64,000 nucleotides of DNA from Bacteroidota bacterium (lineage in GTDB: Bacteria; Bacteroidota; Bacteroidia; Chitinophagales; Chitinophagaceae): the NCBI GenBank assembly GCA_018266455.1, contig JAFEAJ010000022.1, positions 1 to 64,000 on the forward strand, written 5' to 3'. This document shows, piece after piece, positions 25,769 to 34,202 of this stretch. The notes under the pieces were generated by a model. It was not told the DNA's origin and searched no databases. It was given only the letters and a program-made list of their open reading frames with translations. The position numbers and the translations under genes were made by a program. Numbering within the stretch: the first letter of the stretch is position 1; every line of letters begins with the position of its first letter.

Positions 25769-25786
25769 TTAACCTTAATAACAAAG

Positions 25787-26284
25787 ATGATTCGAATTGG
25801 CTTGATATCAGACACGCACGGGTTCCTCGATGAAAATATTTTCAAGCATTTTGAGAATTGTGATGAAATATGGCATGCCGGGGACTTTGGCGACATTTCG
25901 ATTGCCGAAAAACTGAAAATATTCAAACCCCTGCGCGCCGTATATGGGAACATAGACGGGAATGATATCAGAAGCCTCTTTCCTGAAAAACTGCACTGGC
26001 AATGTGAAGGCGTAAAAATTTTTATGGCGCATATTGGTGGTTATCCACCAAAATATACCGCTGCAATCAAAAAAGAAATCATCAGCACAAAGCCACAATT
26101 GTTTATCTGCGGGCATTCGCACATCCTCAAAATCATTTACGATAAAACCCTGGGTTGCCTGCACATCAACCCCGGTGCAGCGGGCCGGCAGGGTTGGCAC
26201 AAAACAAAAACAATGGTTCGTTTTGCGGTTGATGGCAAAGAAATCAAAAGTTGCGAAGTGATCGAGTTGGGAAAAAGAGGCTGA
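25787..26284 (+). CDS. YfcE/MJ0936-type metallophosphoesterase
   Basis: 165 residues with all motifs of small calcineurin-like phosphoesterases: SDTHGF, HAGDFGD, VYGNIDGND, MAHIGG, CGHSH and INPGAAG. Two metals bind to these Asp, His and Asn residues. It cleaves phosphodiesters or monoesters in the cytosol; the natural substrate is unknown. Likely cotranscribed with the NUDIX gene upstream. Confidence 0.9.
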   Translation: MIRIGLISDTHGFLDENIFKHFENCDEIWHAGDFGDISIAEKLKIFKPLRAVYGNIDGNDIRSLFPEKLHWQCEGVKIFMAHIGGYPPKYTAAIKKEIISTKPQLFICGHSHILKIIYDKTLGCLHINPGAAGRQGWHKTKTMVRFAVDGKEIKSCEVIELGKRG

Positions 26285-26358
26285 AACAATTCTCTTTTGG
26301 TATGGATTTATTTGCTGAAATTTGTCCTCATTAATACAATAAACACAAAACTTATTTT

Positions 26359-26670
26359 ATGGGAGTAGATGCAAAACACATCGCAACTTTTCTTTTAGGG
26401 GCAGCAGCAGGATTGGCTGCGCACAAATACATGACCATGACACCGGAAGAAAAAGAAAAACTGGCTTCTGATATCAAAAACAAAGCCAACCAATTCAAGA
26501 ATGAAGCAGAAAACGCAGCCGGCAAAGCAAAAGATTATTTTGAAGAGCTCCGTACAAAAGGCGGCGATGCTTTGAAAGAACATTTTGGCAATGCGGAAGG
26601 CTTATTGCACAATTTGTTTGGCGCAAAACCTTCAGCAACGCCCGGGCAGGATACAAAGACAACGGCCTGA
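26359..26670 (+). CDS. YtxH-like small membrane-associated protein
   Basis: 103 residues. One N-terminal hydrophobic helix (HIATFLLGAAAGLAAHKYM) is followed by a Lys/Glu/Ala-rich amphipathic helix to the end, as in YtxH-domain proteins linked to general stress responses in other bacteria. It has its own terminator. Function in Bacteroidota is not established. Confidence 0.75.
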   Translation: MGVDAKHIATFLLGAAAGLAAHKYMTMTPEEKEKLASDIKNKANQFKNEAENAAGKAKDYFEELRTKGGDALKEHFGNAEGLLHNLFGAKPSATPGQDTKTTA

Positions 26671-26689
26671 GCCAATACGCTTTTTATTA

Positions 26690-26723
26690 AAATGCCGGTG
26701 CATCATCAGGTGCATCGGCATTT
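26690..26723 (+). terminator. Terminator after the YtxH-like gene
   Basis: A 13-bp stem (AAATGCCGGTGCA with one G-T) and an eight-base loop, 19 bp after the stop codon. Confidence 0.8.
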
Positions 26724-26890
26724 TATATTTAAATCGCCCCTGATGATTTTTCCGGAAGCGCACACTTGTGGCCATCCAGATAATTTCTACAAAAAATCAA
26801 ACCCATTTCTTAAAAAATATTTGTGCATTGCTCAGCAAATCCATTAAATTTATCCTTTCAATTTCTTCACGCATTTTAGCAAACGTTTTT

Positions 26891-28642
26891 ATGGGAGACA
26901 ATCTTCAGGTCAAAAAACAGCCAAAACAATATGATGCAATAATCGTTGGCTCGGGAGCCGGCGGCGGAATGGCTGCATGGGTGCTTGCCAGCGCAGGGTT
27001 AAAAATCTGTGTACTGGAAGCAGGCCCAATGTTTGATCCGAAAAAAGATTCTAACCAATTAAAAAATCCGTGGGAATCGCCGCGCAGGGGAGCAAGCACA
27101 AAATACCGGCCATTCGGCGACTTTGATGGCTGCTATTGGGGATGGGAGATCGATGGTGAGCCTTACACACATGTTGGCGACACAAAATGGGAGTGGTGGC
27201 GAGCAAGGATGCTTGGCGGAAGAACAAATCACTGGGGAAGGATATCGCTTCGCTTCGGCCCAAGGGATTTTAAAAGAAAAAGTATTGACGGGCTTGGCGA
27301 AGACTGGCCAATTGGCTATGAAGATATAAAACCCTATTACGACAAAATCGATAAACTGCTTGGCGTGTTCGGCACCAATGAAGGCTTGCCAAATGACCCT
27401 GACGGTATTTTTCTTCCTCCGCCAAAACCCAGGCTGCATGAACTTTTTGTCAAAAAAGCAGGAAATAGCATAAACTTACCTGTTATCCCGTCACGGCTTT
27501 CGATTCTTACCAAACCCATGCAGTTGCCCGGCGGTGGCGACAGGAATTGTATCTTTTGTGCACAATGCGGCCGCAGTTGCAAATTCTACGGCGATTTTTC
27601 TTCATCATCAGTTTTGGTGCTTCCTGCCGTCAGGACGGGTAATGTTGATTTGGTTACCAATGCTATGGCAAGAGAAGTGTTGACGAACAACGAAGGCCTG
27701 GCTACCGGGGTTTCCTATATCAATAAAGATGACATGCAGGAATACCAGGTGAGCGGCAGGACTGTTGTTCTGGCTGCCAGTGCCTGCGAAAGCGCAAGGT
27801 TATTATTGAATTCGAAATCCAGCCGCCATCCCAATGGCCTGGCTAATAGCAGCAATGTTGTGGGCAAATATTTGCACGATTCAACAGGTGCAGATATGGG
27901 CGGCATCATCCCTGAGCTTTTCGACAGGAAAAGATACAATGAAGATGGTGTTGGAGGCATGCACGTGTATACGCCCTGGTGGCTTGATAATAAAAAACTG
28001 GATTTTCCCAGGGGCTATCACATTGAATATGGAGGCGGTTTTGGCATGCCGGTTTATGGTTTTAACTGGGGCGTTGAAAACCTGAACGGAAGGTTCCAGG
28101 TGAAAGCCAAACAAAAGCAACCGGGCGGTTACGGAGCTTCTTTGAAAGAAGATTACCGTTACTTCTTTGGGGCGCATGTGGGCATGGCTGGCCGTGGCGA
28201 GGCAGTGGCACGAGAAGACAGTTACTGTGAAATCGACCCGAGTGTTGTCGACAAATATGGCATTCCTGTTCTCCGTTTCAATACTTCTTATTCTGATTAC
28301 GAAATAAAACAAGCCAAACACATGAAGGAAACTTTTGCAGAGCTGCTTCATGCAATGGGCGCCGTGATTACCTGGGGCGGAGATGATGGCCCGCATAACA
28401 ACTACGGCTTGCATAACCCCGGTAACATCATCCATGAAGCGGGCACCGTAAGAATGGGCAGTGACCCTAAACGTTCTGCACTTAATAAATACAGCCAGGC
28501 CCATGACTGCAAAAATGTTTTTTGCGTAGATGGCGGGCCTTTTGTTTCGCAAGCTGACAAAAACATTACATGGACAATTCTCGCTTTGTCTATGCGCACG
28601 AGTGAATATATTGTTGACCAGATGAAGAAAAGGGCTATCTGA
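26891..28642 (+). CDS. GMC-family FAD oxidoreductase, sugar/glucoside dehydrogenase type
   Basis: 583 residues. The FAD loop IIVGSGAGGGMAAW starts near residue 19, with VLEAGP after it. HDSTGADMGG and the late HEAGTVRMGSDP and NVFCVDGG motifs are those of the GMC C-terminal domain, holding the active-site His/Asn pair. Four cysteines in CIFCAQCGRSC (Cys220, 223, 226, 230) are spaced like an iron-sulfur ligand set. A gluconate 2-dehydrogenase subunit 3 gene follows, so this is probably the catalytic subunit of a periplasmic sugar dehydrogenase. ATG 26891 is preferred over GTG 26768. No signal peptide of its own is obvious; the small subunit may carry it across. Confidence 0.9.
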   Translation: MGDNLQVKKQPKQYDAIIVGSGAGGGMAAWVLASAGLKICVLEAGPMFDPKKDSNQLKNPWESPRRGASTKYRPFGDFDGCYWGWEIDGEPYTHVGDTKWEWWRARMLGGRTNHWGRISLRFGPRDFKRKSIDGLGEDWPIGYEDIKPYYDKIDKLLGVFGTNEGLPNDPDGIFLPPPKPRLHELFVKKAGNSINLPVIPSRLSILTKPMQLPGGGDRNCIFCAQCGRSCKFYGDFSSSSVLVLPAVRTGNVDLVTNAMAREVLTNNEGLATGVSYINKDDMQEYQVSGRTVVLAASACESARLLLNSKSSRHPNGLANSSNVVGKYLHDSTGADMGGIIPELFDRKRYNEDGVGGMHVYTPWWLDNKKLDFPRGYHIEYGGGFGMPVYGFNWGVENLNGRFQVKAKQKQPGGYGASLKEDYRYFFGAHVGMAGRGEAVAREDSYCEIDPSVVDKYGIPVLRFNTSYSDYEIKQAKHMKETFAELLHAMGAVITWGGDDGPHNNYGLHNPGNIIHEAGTVRMGSDPKRSALNKYSQAHDCKNVFCVDGGPFVSQADKNITWTILALSMRTSEYIVDQMKKRAI

Positions 28643-28735
28643 TGAATTGATAATTAAAAATCAACAATGAAAAGTGCCAGTCATGAGCAATTGCAAATCA
28701 GGCATCGCACATTAGGTATTTAAAAATAAAATATT

Positions 28736-29455
28736 ATGGACAGACGTAAATCGATAAAGACTTTGCTGATCGGCGGGGTAGCAACTACCATGCTGGCAGA
28801 TGCATGTGCACCACGGGATGAAAAAAACCAAGAACAAAAAACAAGCACTGCCACAACATCAGAAACGACCGGCATCAACCGGATGAAAGAAGAACAGGAC
28901 TATATGAAAAAGTTGCTGGCTGAACCAAATTTTTTCACACCCCATGAAATGGCCACCATCACTGTCCTGGCAGATATCATTATTCCTAAGGACCAGGTAA
29001 GCGGGAGCGCCAGTGATGCCAAAGTCCCCGAGTTCATTGAATTCATTGTAAAAGACATGCCTGACCACCAGACACCAATGCGCGGGGGGTTGCGCTGGAT
29101 GGATATCGAGTCCTTCAAAAGGTTCGATAAAGCATTTACCGATCTCACCAGCGAGCAGCAGATCCAAATTGTTGACGATATCGCTTACCCTGAAATCGAA
29201 TACCAGGAAAATGGCAAGACCGTGAAACGTGGAAAAGTAAAGCCTGGCATGCAGCAGGGCGTTGCCTTTTTCAGCTTAATGCGCGACCTCACCGCAACAG
29301 GTTTTTATACTTCTGAAATAGGAGTGAAAGATGTTGGCTACGTTGGCAATGCGCCTAACCAATGGAATGGTGTTCCGGCCGATGTTTTGAAGCAATACAA
29401 TATGGCCTACACCGAAAAAGAGTTGAAAGAATGCTTAAGTTTTGATAAGGTTTAA
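28736..29455 (+). CDS. Gluconate 2-dehydrogenase subunit 3 family protein
   Basis: 239 residues. A twin-arginine-like leader (DRRKSIKTLLIGGVATTML) suggests Tat export, with a Cys soon after it (ADAC). The conserved body begins FFTPHEMATITVLADIIIPKD near residue 62, cited as FFTPHEMATITVL and LADIIIPKD, as in the gamma subunit of membrane-bound gluconate and glucose dehydrogenases. The subunit helps the GMC flavoprotein mature and be exported. It follows the GMC gene after about 90 bp. The cytochrome c subunit usual in proteobacterial three-part enzymes is not encoded here. Confidence 0.88.
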   Translation: MDRRKSIKTLLIGGVATTMLADACAPRDEKNQEQKTSTATTSETTGINRMKEEQDYMKKLLAEPNFFTPHEMATITVLADIIIPKDQVSGSASDAKVPEFIEFIVKDMPDHQTPMRGGLRWMDIESFKRFDKAFTDLTSEQQIQIVDDIAYPEIEYQENGKTVKRGKVKPGMQQGVAFFSLMRDLTATGFYTSEIGVKDVGYVGNAPNQWNGVPADVLKQYNMAYTEKELKECLSFDKV

Positions 29456-29493
29456 CAGCCTTGGGGCTCCGCTCAGGTCTGCCAGTTTTCAGG

Positions 29494-29748
29494 TTAATTC
29501 TCTGTAGGCCTTATATAAAAGCCTTCCTCGCTTAGCACAAAACTGTTAGGCACAAAATTCAACAATGACTTGCTGACCATTTTTGCTGCTTCCTGGAGAT
29601 AAGTGTGGCGGATGCCGGGGGTTTTTGAAGCAAATTGCCAGCTCTGTATTTTCAGCACGGCAATCTTGCTTTCCTGTATAATTTGTTTTTCTTTATGGCA
29701 AAATTCTTCTGCTAAATAGCCCTGGCTATTCTCGGTATTGGATTTCAT
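29494..29748 (-). CDS. Possible small hypothetical protein
   Basis: 84 codons with an ATG start, soluble and charged, without recognised motif. It stands between a gene on the other strand and a pseudogene, so context gives no support. Amino-acid composition is plausible for a real protein. It could equally be a chance frame or a remnant. Confidence 0.35.
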   Translation of the reverse strand: MKSNTENSQGYLAEEFCHKEKQIIQESKIAVLKIQSWQFASKTPGIRHTYLQEAAKMVSKSLLNFVPNSFVLSEEGFYIRPTEN

Positions 29749-29848
29749 AGTTGCGAACTCTTTAGGGTTTTCTTAGAATACTTTAATCTTGTTTAAAACG
29801 CGGGGCGCCTCACAAAATTGTGTTAACAGGCATAACAATAAACTCCCA

Positions 29849-30222
29849 TCAAGGCATATTCAACCATCTCCTAAAGCTCAATTTTATTGACTTCCGATCC
29901 ATCGCCCATTCAAATTTTCCGTATCCAACTGTTGAACCTCTCCATCAATCTGTATTCCTTCCTTTCTTAGTTCTTGAAACAAGGCAGTAAGGTATCTTAC
30001 TCTGAAATTGATCATTAAGTGTTTTAATGAAGGCTCAAAATAGCTCCAGGTCTCGTTAAAAAAAGAAAAGACAGTATGCTCTTTAGGCTAGGCTTTTCAC
30101 ATTGAAAATTGCAATAAAACCGGCCTCCAAATTCAATTCCCGGTGTTTTGGTGCCACTCAGCCATAGCCTATGGGTCTTTCACTTTGATGAATACCCCGC
30201 CAATCCCATTCACTTTTTCCAT
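29849..30222 (-). pseudogene. Decayed VOC (glyoxalase/bleomycin-resistance-like) gene
   Basis: Read on the minus strand from ATG 30222, the start MEKVNGIGGVFIKVKDP is a typical VOC opening and runs into an in-frame TAG. The following codons continue AMAEWHQNTG and then need frame changes: GIEFGGRF in one frame, TWSYFEPSLKHLMINFRV and LRKEGIQIDGEV in another, YGKFEWAMD in the last. All pieces fall in the order and spacing of a VOC protein of about 125 residues. A premature stop plus at least two frameshifts make it a pseudogene. Confidence 0.8.
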
Positions 30223-30261
30223 AAAAATCTTTTTCTCGAATTACGATAATTAAACATCCAC

Positions 30262-30291
30262 TTGCAAGCCTTTATGAAATGATTAAATTTG
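30262..30291 (+). promoter_or_regulatory. Complete Bacteroidota promoter for clpS
   Basis: TTG at 30262-30264, a 19-bp spacer and TAAATTTG at 30284-30291 match the TTG-N19-TAnnTTTG consensus. The box lies downstream of an alternative ATG at 30279, which would therefore not be on the transcript; the ATG at 30306 is the supported start. Confidence 0.75.
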
Positions 30292-30305
30292 TAGAAAATC
30301 GAAAA

Positions 30306-30611
30306 ATGCCTGTTCTGCCAAATAAGCCAGAGGAACTTGCAATGGAAGAAACGGATGTGCTTGCCATGCATCAAAACCCGCATAGCCTTATTGTGTGGAA
30401 TGACGAGGTGAATACTTTTGAATGGGTAATTGATGCGTTGGTAGAAGTTTGCAAGCACACGCATGAACAGGCTGAACAATGTGCCATGATCATACACACG
30501 CAGGGGAAATATCCTGTTAAGCAAGGGCCTTACGAAGAACTGAAACCCATGTGTGATGCCATTACAGACCGCGGCATAGGAGCCACTATTGAAATACTAC
30601 CCGAATCATAA
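30306..30611 (+). CDS. clpS: ATP-dependent Clp protease adaptor ClpS
   Basis: 101 residues. The ClpS core shows HSLIVWNDEVNTFEWVIDAL (cited as IVWNDEVNTFEWV), with the Asn-Asp-Glu of the N-degron pocket, then CKHTHEQAEQCAMIIHTQGK, with the conserved His. ClpS delivers proteins with N-terminal Leu, Phe, Tyr or Trp to ClpA/C-ClpP. The start is decided by the promoter box at 30284-30291. It is followed after 90 bp by aat, which creates such N-degrons. Confidence 0.93.
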   Translation: MPVLPNKPEELAMEETDVLAMHQNPHSLIVWNDEVNTFEWVIDALVEVCKHTHEQAEQCAMIIHTQGKYPVKQGPYEELKPMCDAITDRGIGATIEILPES

Positions 30612-30701
30612 ACGTTGTAAAAAACAAAAAACCGAAATGCTGAATTCAACAATAGTTTTTAGATTTTGGTTTTAACTATTTTTATTCTTTAGTTTTTCCT
30701 C

Positions 30702-31352
30702 ATGCCTTTATTTGCTTTGGATAATGAGCTCATCTTCCCGCCCGCTCACCTGGCAGAACCGGATGGCTTATTGGCTGTAGGAGGAGACTTGTCTCCCGAA
30801 CGGCTATTGCTGGCCTATCGCAATGGCATATTTCCCTGGTATGAGGGAGAACATATTTTGTGGTGGAGCCCGCAGCCCCGGTTTGTTCTTTTCCCTGATG
30901 AATTGAAAGTGAGCAAGAGCATGCAGCAGCTATTAAAGAAAAATACTTTCGATTTTAGCATCAACAAATGTTTCACTGAAGTCATCAACAATTGCAAAAC
31001 CATTTCGCGGCGCGGTCAGGAAAGCACCTGGATAACGGACGAAGTAAAAAAGGCTTATATCAAACTGCATGACCTGGGCCATGCACACAGCGCTGAAGCA
31101 TGGCATGACCAGAAACTTGTCGGAGGCTTATATGGCATCAGGATCGGGAAAGTATTTTTTGGAGAAAGCATGTTCAGCCAGGAAAGCAATGCCAGCAAAT
31201 TTGCATTCATCAAATATGTGCAAACATTAAAACAGGAAGATATAAAAATCATCGATTGCCAGGTTTATACTGAACACCTGGAAAGCCTTGGGGCAAGAAT
31301 GATAGAAAGGAAAGATTTTATTCAACTGCTGAAAGAATATGCTCAGGAATAA
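30702..31352 (+). CDS. aat: Leucyl/phenylalanyl-tRNA--protein transferase
   Basis: 216 residues. Family signatures: FPPAHLAEPDGLLAVGGDLS near residue 12 (cited as EPDGLLAVGGDL), YRNGIFPWY, WWSPQPRFVL, and GGLYGIRIGKVFFGESMFS with SKFAF after it. It adds Leu or Phe from aminoacyl-tRNA to proteins beginning with Lys or Arg, marking them for ClpS. Adjacency to clpS puts both steps of the N-degron pathway together. A weak AT-rich hairpin (30625-30673) lies in the gap, so whether both share a transcript is open. Confidence 0.95.
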   Translation: MPLFALDNELIFPPAHLAEPDGLLAVGGDLSPERLLLAYRNGIFPWYEGEHILWWSPQPRFVLFPDELKVSKSMQQLLKKNTFDFSINKCFTEVINNCKTISRRGQESTWITDEVKKAYIKLHDLGHAHSAEAWHDQKLVGGLYGIRIGKVFFGESMFSQESNASKFAFIKYVQTLKQEDIKIIDCQVYTEHLESLGARMIERKDFIQLLKEYAQE

Positions 31353-31456
31353 TTTGTCATCCTTGTCAAAACCAGGAGCTCCAGGTCAGATTCAGAAAGT
31401 AGCAAGAGAAATTTGTTTGCCGTATTCAAATTGCAACGGAGAACAGGATTCGTGAA

Positions 31457-31951
31457 CTATTCCTGGTATGTTGCTACGCCATAGCGTTTCAGCGTTGTTA
31501 CTTTTAAATTATTTCCGCCCACAACATGCACTAATTTATATTCGCGGAATTTATTTTCATTGTCCATGAAACCTACTATGCAGGAGTATTTATCTTTCCC
31601 TTTCTGGATAACGGGTTTTGGCGCAAAACCGAAATCAGGAAGTTTCAGGGTGTCTTCGCCCTTTATTTCTTCAAACTGCAACTTCATCAAATAATAAAAA
31701 GTTTTTTGGGTTTCGTAGAGCTTCACTGAAAAGTACCAGTCATTTAACGGGTTACCTGTTTTTTCTTTGTATTCAGCAACAGCCTCTTTCCTGGCGCCTT
31801 GCCTGAATTCAGGAACATTATTCACGGGATTAACAACAACAGGCTTGTCTTTGCTGTCAGTTACGACGGGATCGCCTTGATGGTTTGAATGGCAGCAGAA
31901 AAAACAAACGCTATAAATCAGCAGGGTGGGAACCAATGTTTTTAATTTCAC
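31457..31951 (-). CDS. Exported protein of unknown function
   Basis: 164 residues. A hydrophobic leader with several Cys (LLIYSVCFFCCHS) suggests export, perhaps as a lipoprotein, though the lipobox is poor. A Pro/Val/Asn-rich linker precedes a beta-rich domain (NDWYFSVKLYETQKTFYYLMKLQ, cited as DWYFSVKLYETQ) with KYSCIVGFMDNENKFREYKLV near the end. I recognise no family. It stands alone between aat (convergent) and the exonuclease gene. Confidence 0.7.
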   Translation of the reverse strand: MKLKTLVPTLLIYSVCFFCCHSNHQGDPVVTDSKDKPVVVNPVNNVPEFRQGARKEAVAEYKEKTGNPLNDWYFSVKLYETQKTFYYLMKLQFEEIKGEDTLKLPDFGFAPKPVIQKGKDKYSCIVGFMDNENKFREYKLVHVVGGNNLKVTTLKRYGVATYQE

Positions 31952-32008
31952 AGAAACGTCTTGTTAAGCATTTGAAAAAATTGTTGAAAAGAGATCATAG
32001 GAAAACCG

Positions 32009-33379
32009 CTATACTATATTCACCTTCTTGTTCGGCCATTTTTCAGCATGATGATAAATCAGCCCCCGCATATAATCGTTTTCAGGATACTGTGTGAGGC
32101 AGCCCTTCAATTCTTCTTTATTTGTAATTGTCGTATCTGTTGATAAGTACCCCATGCCGTAGAACTTACCGTTTTCGACCAAAATGCAGCTCTGCTCATT
32201 TATATTTCGGCCATCATCAATCAATGTAAAAGTAGGCAATGCGTTTTGCAAAGACCCGATAGCCAGTTCAACACGCTCGTTATATGATTTTGCATTTTCT
32301 TCCTGTTCACAGGCACCAAAACATTCGCCAGTTTTTATCCCTTCACATTTTCCTTCATTCAACTGAATAAAACAAAGTTTAGGGCAAAGGTGGAATTCAG
32401 CAGCCATCTTTCGCAATATGTTCTGTCCTTCTAACAGCAACGAAAAGGTGTAAACCGGCTTCAGGTGTTTTTTCTTTTTCTCAATAGCAAGGCGAAGATA
32501 ACCGTTCATATCTTCGAAGAGATACAGCCCATAGGTTTGCTCAAACCTTTTCAGGCTGCGATTATATTTTGGCCATAGCCTTTTTATTTCTATGCACTCA
32601 AAAAGATACGCCATCAATTCCGTGCCGCATTCCTGGTAAGAAACCGAATAAATATTGTGAAGAAATTCCTGCTTCTGTTTATTGGGCTTATTATTGGAGA
32701 AATGGCTTGCGACCCGACGCAATAAATTCCGGGCCTTGCCAACATAAATCACTTTCCCATTCTGGTCATGAAAATAATATACACCAGGCAACTGCGGCAG
32801 TTGTTCCAATTGTTCAGCCGGCAGGTTAGGCGGAAGGTATTGCTCCCGATTCCTTCCCTTCAGCATTGATTCAACATAGCCGGACTTGTCATTGTCCAGG
32901 ATCTTTTTGAACAACAAGGAGGTTGCTACTGCATCTCCGCCTGCCCTGTGGCGGTTCGTAATATCGATTTCTAAACTTCTGCAAAAGTTTCCCAGGCTAT
33001 AACTTGGCAATCCCGGGAAAACCTTTCTGCCAAGCCTTACCGTGCACAATTTTTTGCAATTGAGCAAAAAGCCCAATTTTTTAAATTGATGATGGAGAAA
33101 AGAATAATCAAAATTTACATTATGTGCCACAAACACATTTCCCTGCAACATGCTAAACACTTCGTAAGCTATTTCATCAAAATAGGGTGCCTCTTTGATG
33201 GTATCATCTGTAATTCCTGTCAGCACCTGCACATAGCGGGGAATAGGCATTCCGGGGTTAACTAAAGTCTCGAAGCGCTTAAATTCATGTTCACCATCAT
33301 GCAACACAATAGCGATTTCGGTTATTGCGTTATTGACAGCATAACCACCGGTTGTTTCAATATCAACAATAGCATACAT
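32009..33379 (-). CDS. DnaQ-like exonuclease fused to a GIY-YIG nuclease domain
   Basis: 456 residues. Residues 1-165 are a DEDDh 3'-5' exonuclease: IVDIETTGG (Exo I), HNVNFDYSFLHH (Exo II) and HRAGGDAVAT (Exo III). Residues about 190-290 are a UvrC/Cho-like GIY-YIG domain: LPGVYYFHDQNGKVIYVGKA (cited as GVYYF and VIYVGKA) with NLLRRVASHF after it. The last 150 residues are unlike UvrC's helix-hairpin-helix part but include several Cys (CPKLCFIQLNEGKCEGIKTGECFG region). The same two-domain arrangement is common in Bacteroidota and in some Cho-type repair nucleases. Role in DNA repair is inferred. Confidence 0.9.
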   Translation of the reverse strand: MYAIVDIETTGGYAVNNAITEIAIVLHDGEHEFKRFETLVNPGMPIPRYVQVLTGITDDTIKEAPYFDEIAYEVFSMLQGNVFVAHNVNFDYSFLHHQFKKLGFLLNCKKLCTVRLGRKVFPGLPSYSLGNFCRSLEIDITNRHRAGGDAVATSLLFKKILDNDKSGYVESMLKGRNREQYLPPNLPAEQLEQLPQLPGVYYFHDQNGKVIYVGKARNLLRRVASHFSNNKPNKQKQEFLHNIYSVSYQECGTELMAYLFECIEIKRLWPKYNRSLKRFEQTYGLYLFEDMNGYLRLAIEKKKKHLKPVYTFSLLLEGQNILRKMAAEFHLCPKLCFIQLNEGKCEGIKTGECFGACEQEENAKSYNERVELAIGSLQNALPTFTLIDDGRNINEQSCILVENGKFYGMGYLSTDTTITNKEELKGCLTQYPENDYMRGLIYHHAEKWPNKKVNIV

Positions 33380-33538
33380 AAAAGGGTGCTAAAGTTAATC
33401 AATAACCGGGGCATAAGGCTATACCGGTGACTCAAATAAAAAGCGCTGGTATTCCCTAACCTGTCATTTGATTCCGTTTACCCAATTGAAAAATGAGCTT
33501 TATCCGTCCCGCTATTTTTTCACAAAAATCCAAACACC

Positions 33539-33649
33539 ATGGAACAAATGGACACACCATCAACCGCCGAAAACATCGTAATGACCGCAGTTACAGCCGT
33601 GCTGTATTTTTGCGCCATATTGTTGTTTTCCTATCTGATTAGCATGTAG
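33539..33649 (+). CDS. Micro-membrane-protein (36 residues)
   Basis: ATG at 33539 gives 36 codons: a short acidic start (MEQMDTPSTAEN) and one hydrophobic helix (TAVTAVLYFCAILLFSYLI). The stop is followed by a strong terminator. Gene-like features are the helix, the acidic leader and the dedicated terminator. A second one-helix ORF of similar size follows 230 bp on. Below usual gene-calling limits; family unknown. Confidence 0.5.
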   Translation: MEQMDTPSTAENIVMTAVTAVLYFCAILLFSYLISM

Positions 33650-33676
33650 TTAGGATAAAGGCGACAAAAATTTTAG

Positions 33677-33698
33677 CCCCGCCCTGGGCGGGGTTTTT
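33677..33698 (+). terminator. Terminator after the first micro-ORF
   Basis: CCCCGCC/GGCGGGG stem with a three-base loop and five T. It ends a transcript that contains no larger gene on this strand. Confidence 0.9.
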
Positions 33699-33875
33699 CC
33701 ATATTTTGGCTCAGGGCGTTTTCTTTTATCATCAAAATGCTTTATATTAGCATGGTACTAAGGCTTACCAAAGCTGGTCCCACCCTATATCGCTGAAGAA
33801 ACCTACAACAGTTCGAATCCCGTTCCCTCTTGAATTCCAAAAAGAAAAAGGTTTCATCACAAAAATTTTTACGTT

Positions 33876-33989
33876 ATGAAAAAGATTTTTAGCGATTTCC
33901 ACATGAGCGAAACGACAGCTACCGTTTTAATTGGCATCGGGTTTCTTGCACTTGTATATTTCCTGTCCTACCTATTCTGGTTCGCATAA
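33876..33989 (+). CDS. Micro-membrane-protein (37 residues)
   Basis: ATG at 33876 gives MKKIFSDFHMSETT and then one long hydrophobic helix (ATVLIGIGFLALVYFLSYLFWF), cited in two parts, ending at TAA. As with the neighbour at 33539, a terminator follows. Likely a single-pass inner-membrane peptide, for instance a subunit-like stabiliser, but no partner is recognisable. Confidence 0.5.
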   Translation: MKKIFSDFHMSETTATVLIGIGFLALVYFLSYLFWFA

Positions 33990-34066
33990 GAAATTTTGTT
34001 TACTGGCTTAGTATAAAGAACCAGAAGCTTTCCTGGTTCAGGGCAGGCATATCACAACAAACATAT

Positions 34067-34094
34067 TCCCCATTAAAGAATGGGGATTTTTTTT
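34067..34094 (+). terminator. Terminator after the second micro-ORF
   Basis: TCCCCATT/AATGGGGA stem, AAAG loop, eight T. It lies about 60 bp before the valS -7 box, separating valS from upstream transcription. Confidence 0.88.
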
Positions 34095-34157
34095 CTCTCA
34101 ACCAACCAACCTGCCATCTTGGAAACAGAATAACCTTCTTCCTTTCCCAGCATTGCT

Positions 34158-34165
34158 TAACTTTG
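34158..34165 (+). promoter_or_regulatory. Bacteroidota -7 promoter box for valS
   Basis: TAACTTTG fits TAnnTTTG, 37 bases before the valS ATG and after the upstream terminator. No well-spaced -33 TTG was found. Confidence 0.5.
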
Positions 34166-34202
34166 CAGCCCGTTATAAAATTAAATCTTTATCGATATAA
34201 AA

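Noticed and set aside
26768-26890. GTG-started 41-residue extension of the GMC oxidoreductase
   Set aside because: The extension resembles no family N-terminus; ATG 26891 starts shortly before the FAD-binding loop.
33760-33845. Possible tRNA 3' half (AGTTCGAATCCC near 33817)
   Set aside because: The T-loop resembles TTCGAAT, but only two of five T-stem positions pair, and no acceptor partner or anticodon stem was found upstream.
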